NCBI GenBank assembly: GCA_002350855.1
Contig: DEFM01000005.1
Location: 34,507 to 41,362 of the forward strand
Direction of reading: 5' to 3'
Source: Prevotellaceae bacterium UBA2852
GTDB taxonomy: Bacteria > Bacteroidota > Bacteroidia > Bacteroidales > Bacteroidaceae
Length of the DNA: 6,856 bases
Below the pieces are notes generated by a model. It did not search any database and had not been told where the DNA came from. It saw nothing but the letters and a program-made list of their open reading frames with translations. Of this stretch, positions 6,822 through 6,856 are shown piece by piece; positions within the stretch are counted from its first letter, which is position 1, and every line of letters begins with the position of its first letter. A program made the position numbers and the translations under genes.

Positions 6822-6856
6822 GAGACAAAATTATAAAGGTAGGTTCTATAAATTAT

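Noticed and set aside
1..6856. CRISPR array, insertion sequence, phage or tRNA-linked integration site
   Set aside because: No regularly spaced repeats, transposase or integrase coding, or duplicated tRNA 3' end is visible; the intact tRNA alone is not evidence of integration.

Overview
The window looks like a chromosomal piece from a Bacteroidales bacterium that has a type IX secretion system, most likely Prevotella or a close relative. Three signs point there. The regulatory DNA carries Bacteroidetes-type promoters (TTG, about 20 bases, then TAnnTTTG) with no clear Shine-Dalgarno sequences. Both long proteins have a signal peptide plus a C-terminal T9SS-type sorting tail ending in K/R-F-V-I-K/R. 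The domain combination of lamin-tail, CotH kinase and bacterial Ig-like modules is typical of this phylum. Genus assignment is inference; no marker gene here settles it.

Everything confidently annotated reads on the minus strand, so the layout is described from right to left. At about 6743-6773 is a strong Bacteroidetes promoter, followed by a leader of about 95 bases able to fold into a GC-rich stem. Next is a 555-residue secreted M6-family (immune inhibitor A-like) zinc metalloprotease (4975-6642). After only 49 bases with no visible promoter or terminator comes a 1482-residue multidomain secreted protein (477-4925): N-terminal carbohydrate-binding-like domain, bacterial Ig-like domain, lamin-tail domain, chitobiase C-terminal-like domain, CotH kinase domain, a second beta-rich section, a second lamin-tail domain and a T9SS sorting tail. 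A rho-independent terminator at 434-470 ends this apparent two-gene operon. Both products should cross the inner membrane by Sec and the outer membrane by T9SS, ending on the surface or outside the cell; the pair is best read as co-secreted cargo, a protease plus a putative secreted protein kinase.

Left of the terminator is about 385 bases without a protein gene. It holds a minus-strand promoter-like element (about 372-379), a stretch (181-366) whose ends pair with each other and contain further nested stems, so that it looks like a structured RNA of roughly 185 nt, a perfect 14-bp hairpin (127-157), and a tRNA-Ser(CGA) gene (5-91). The structured RNA is the least explained element. At the far right edge (6774-6856) there is only AT-rich intergenic DNA with a weak plus-strand promoter-like box that may serve a divergent gene outside the window.
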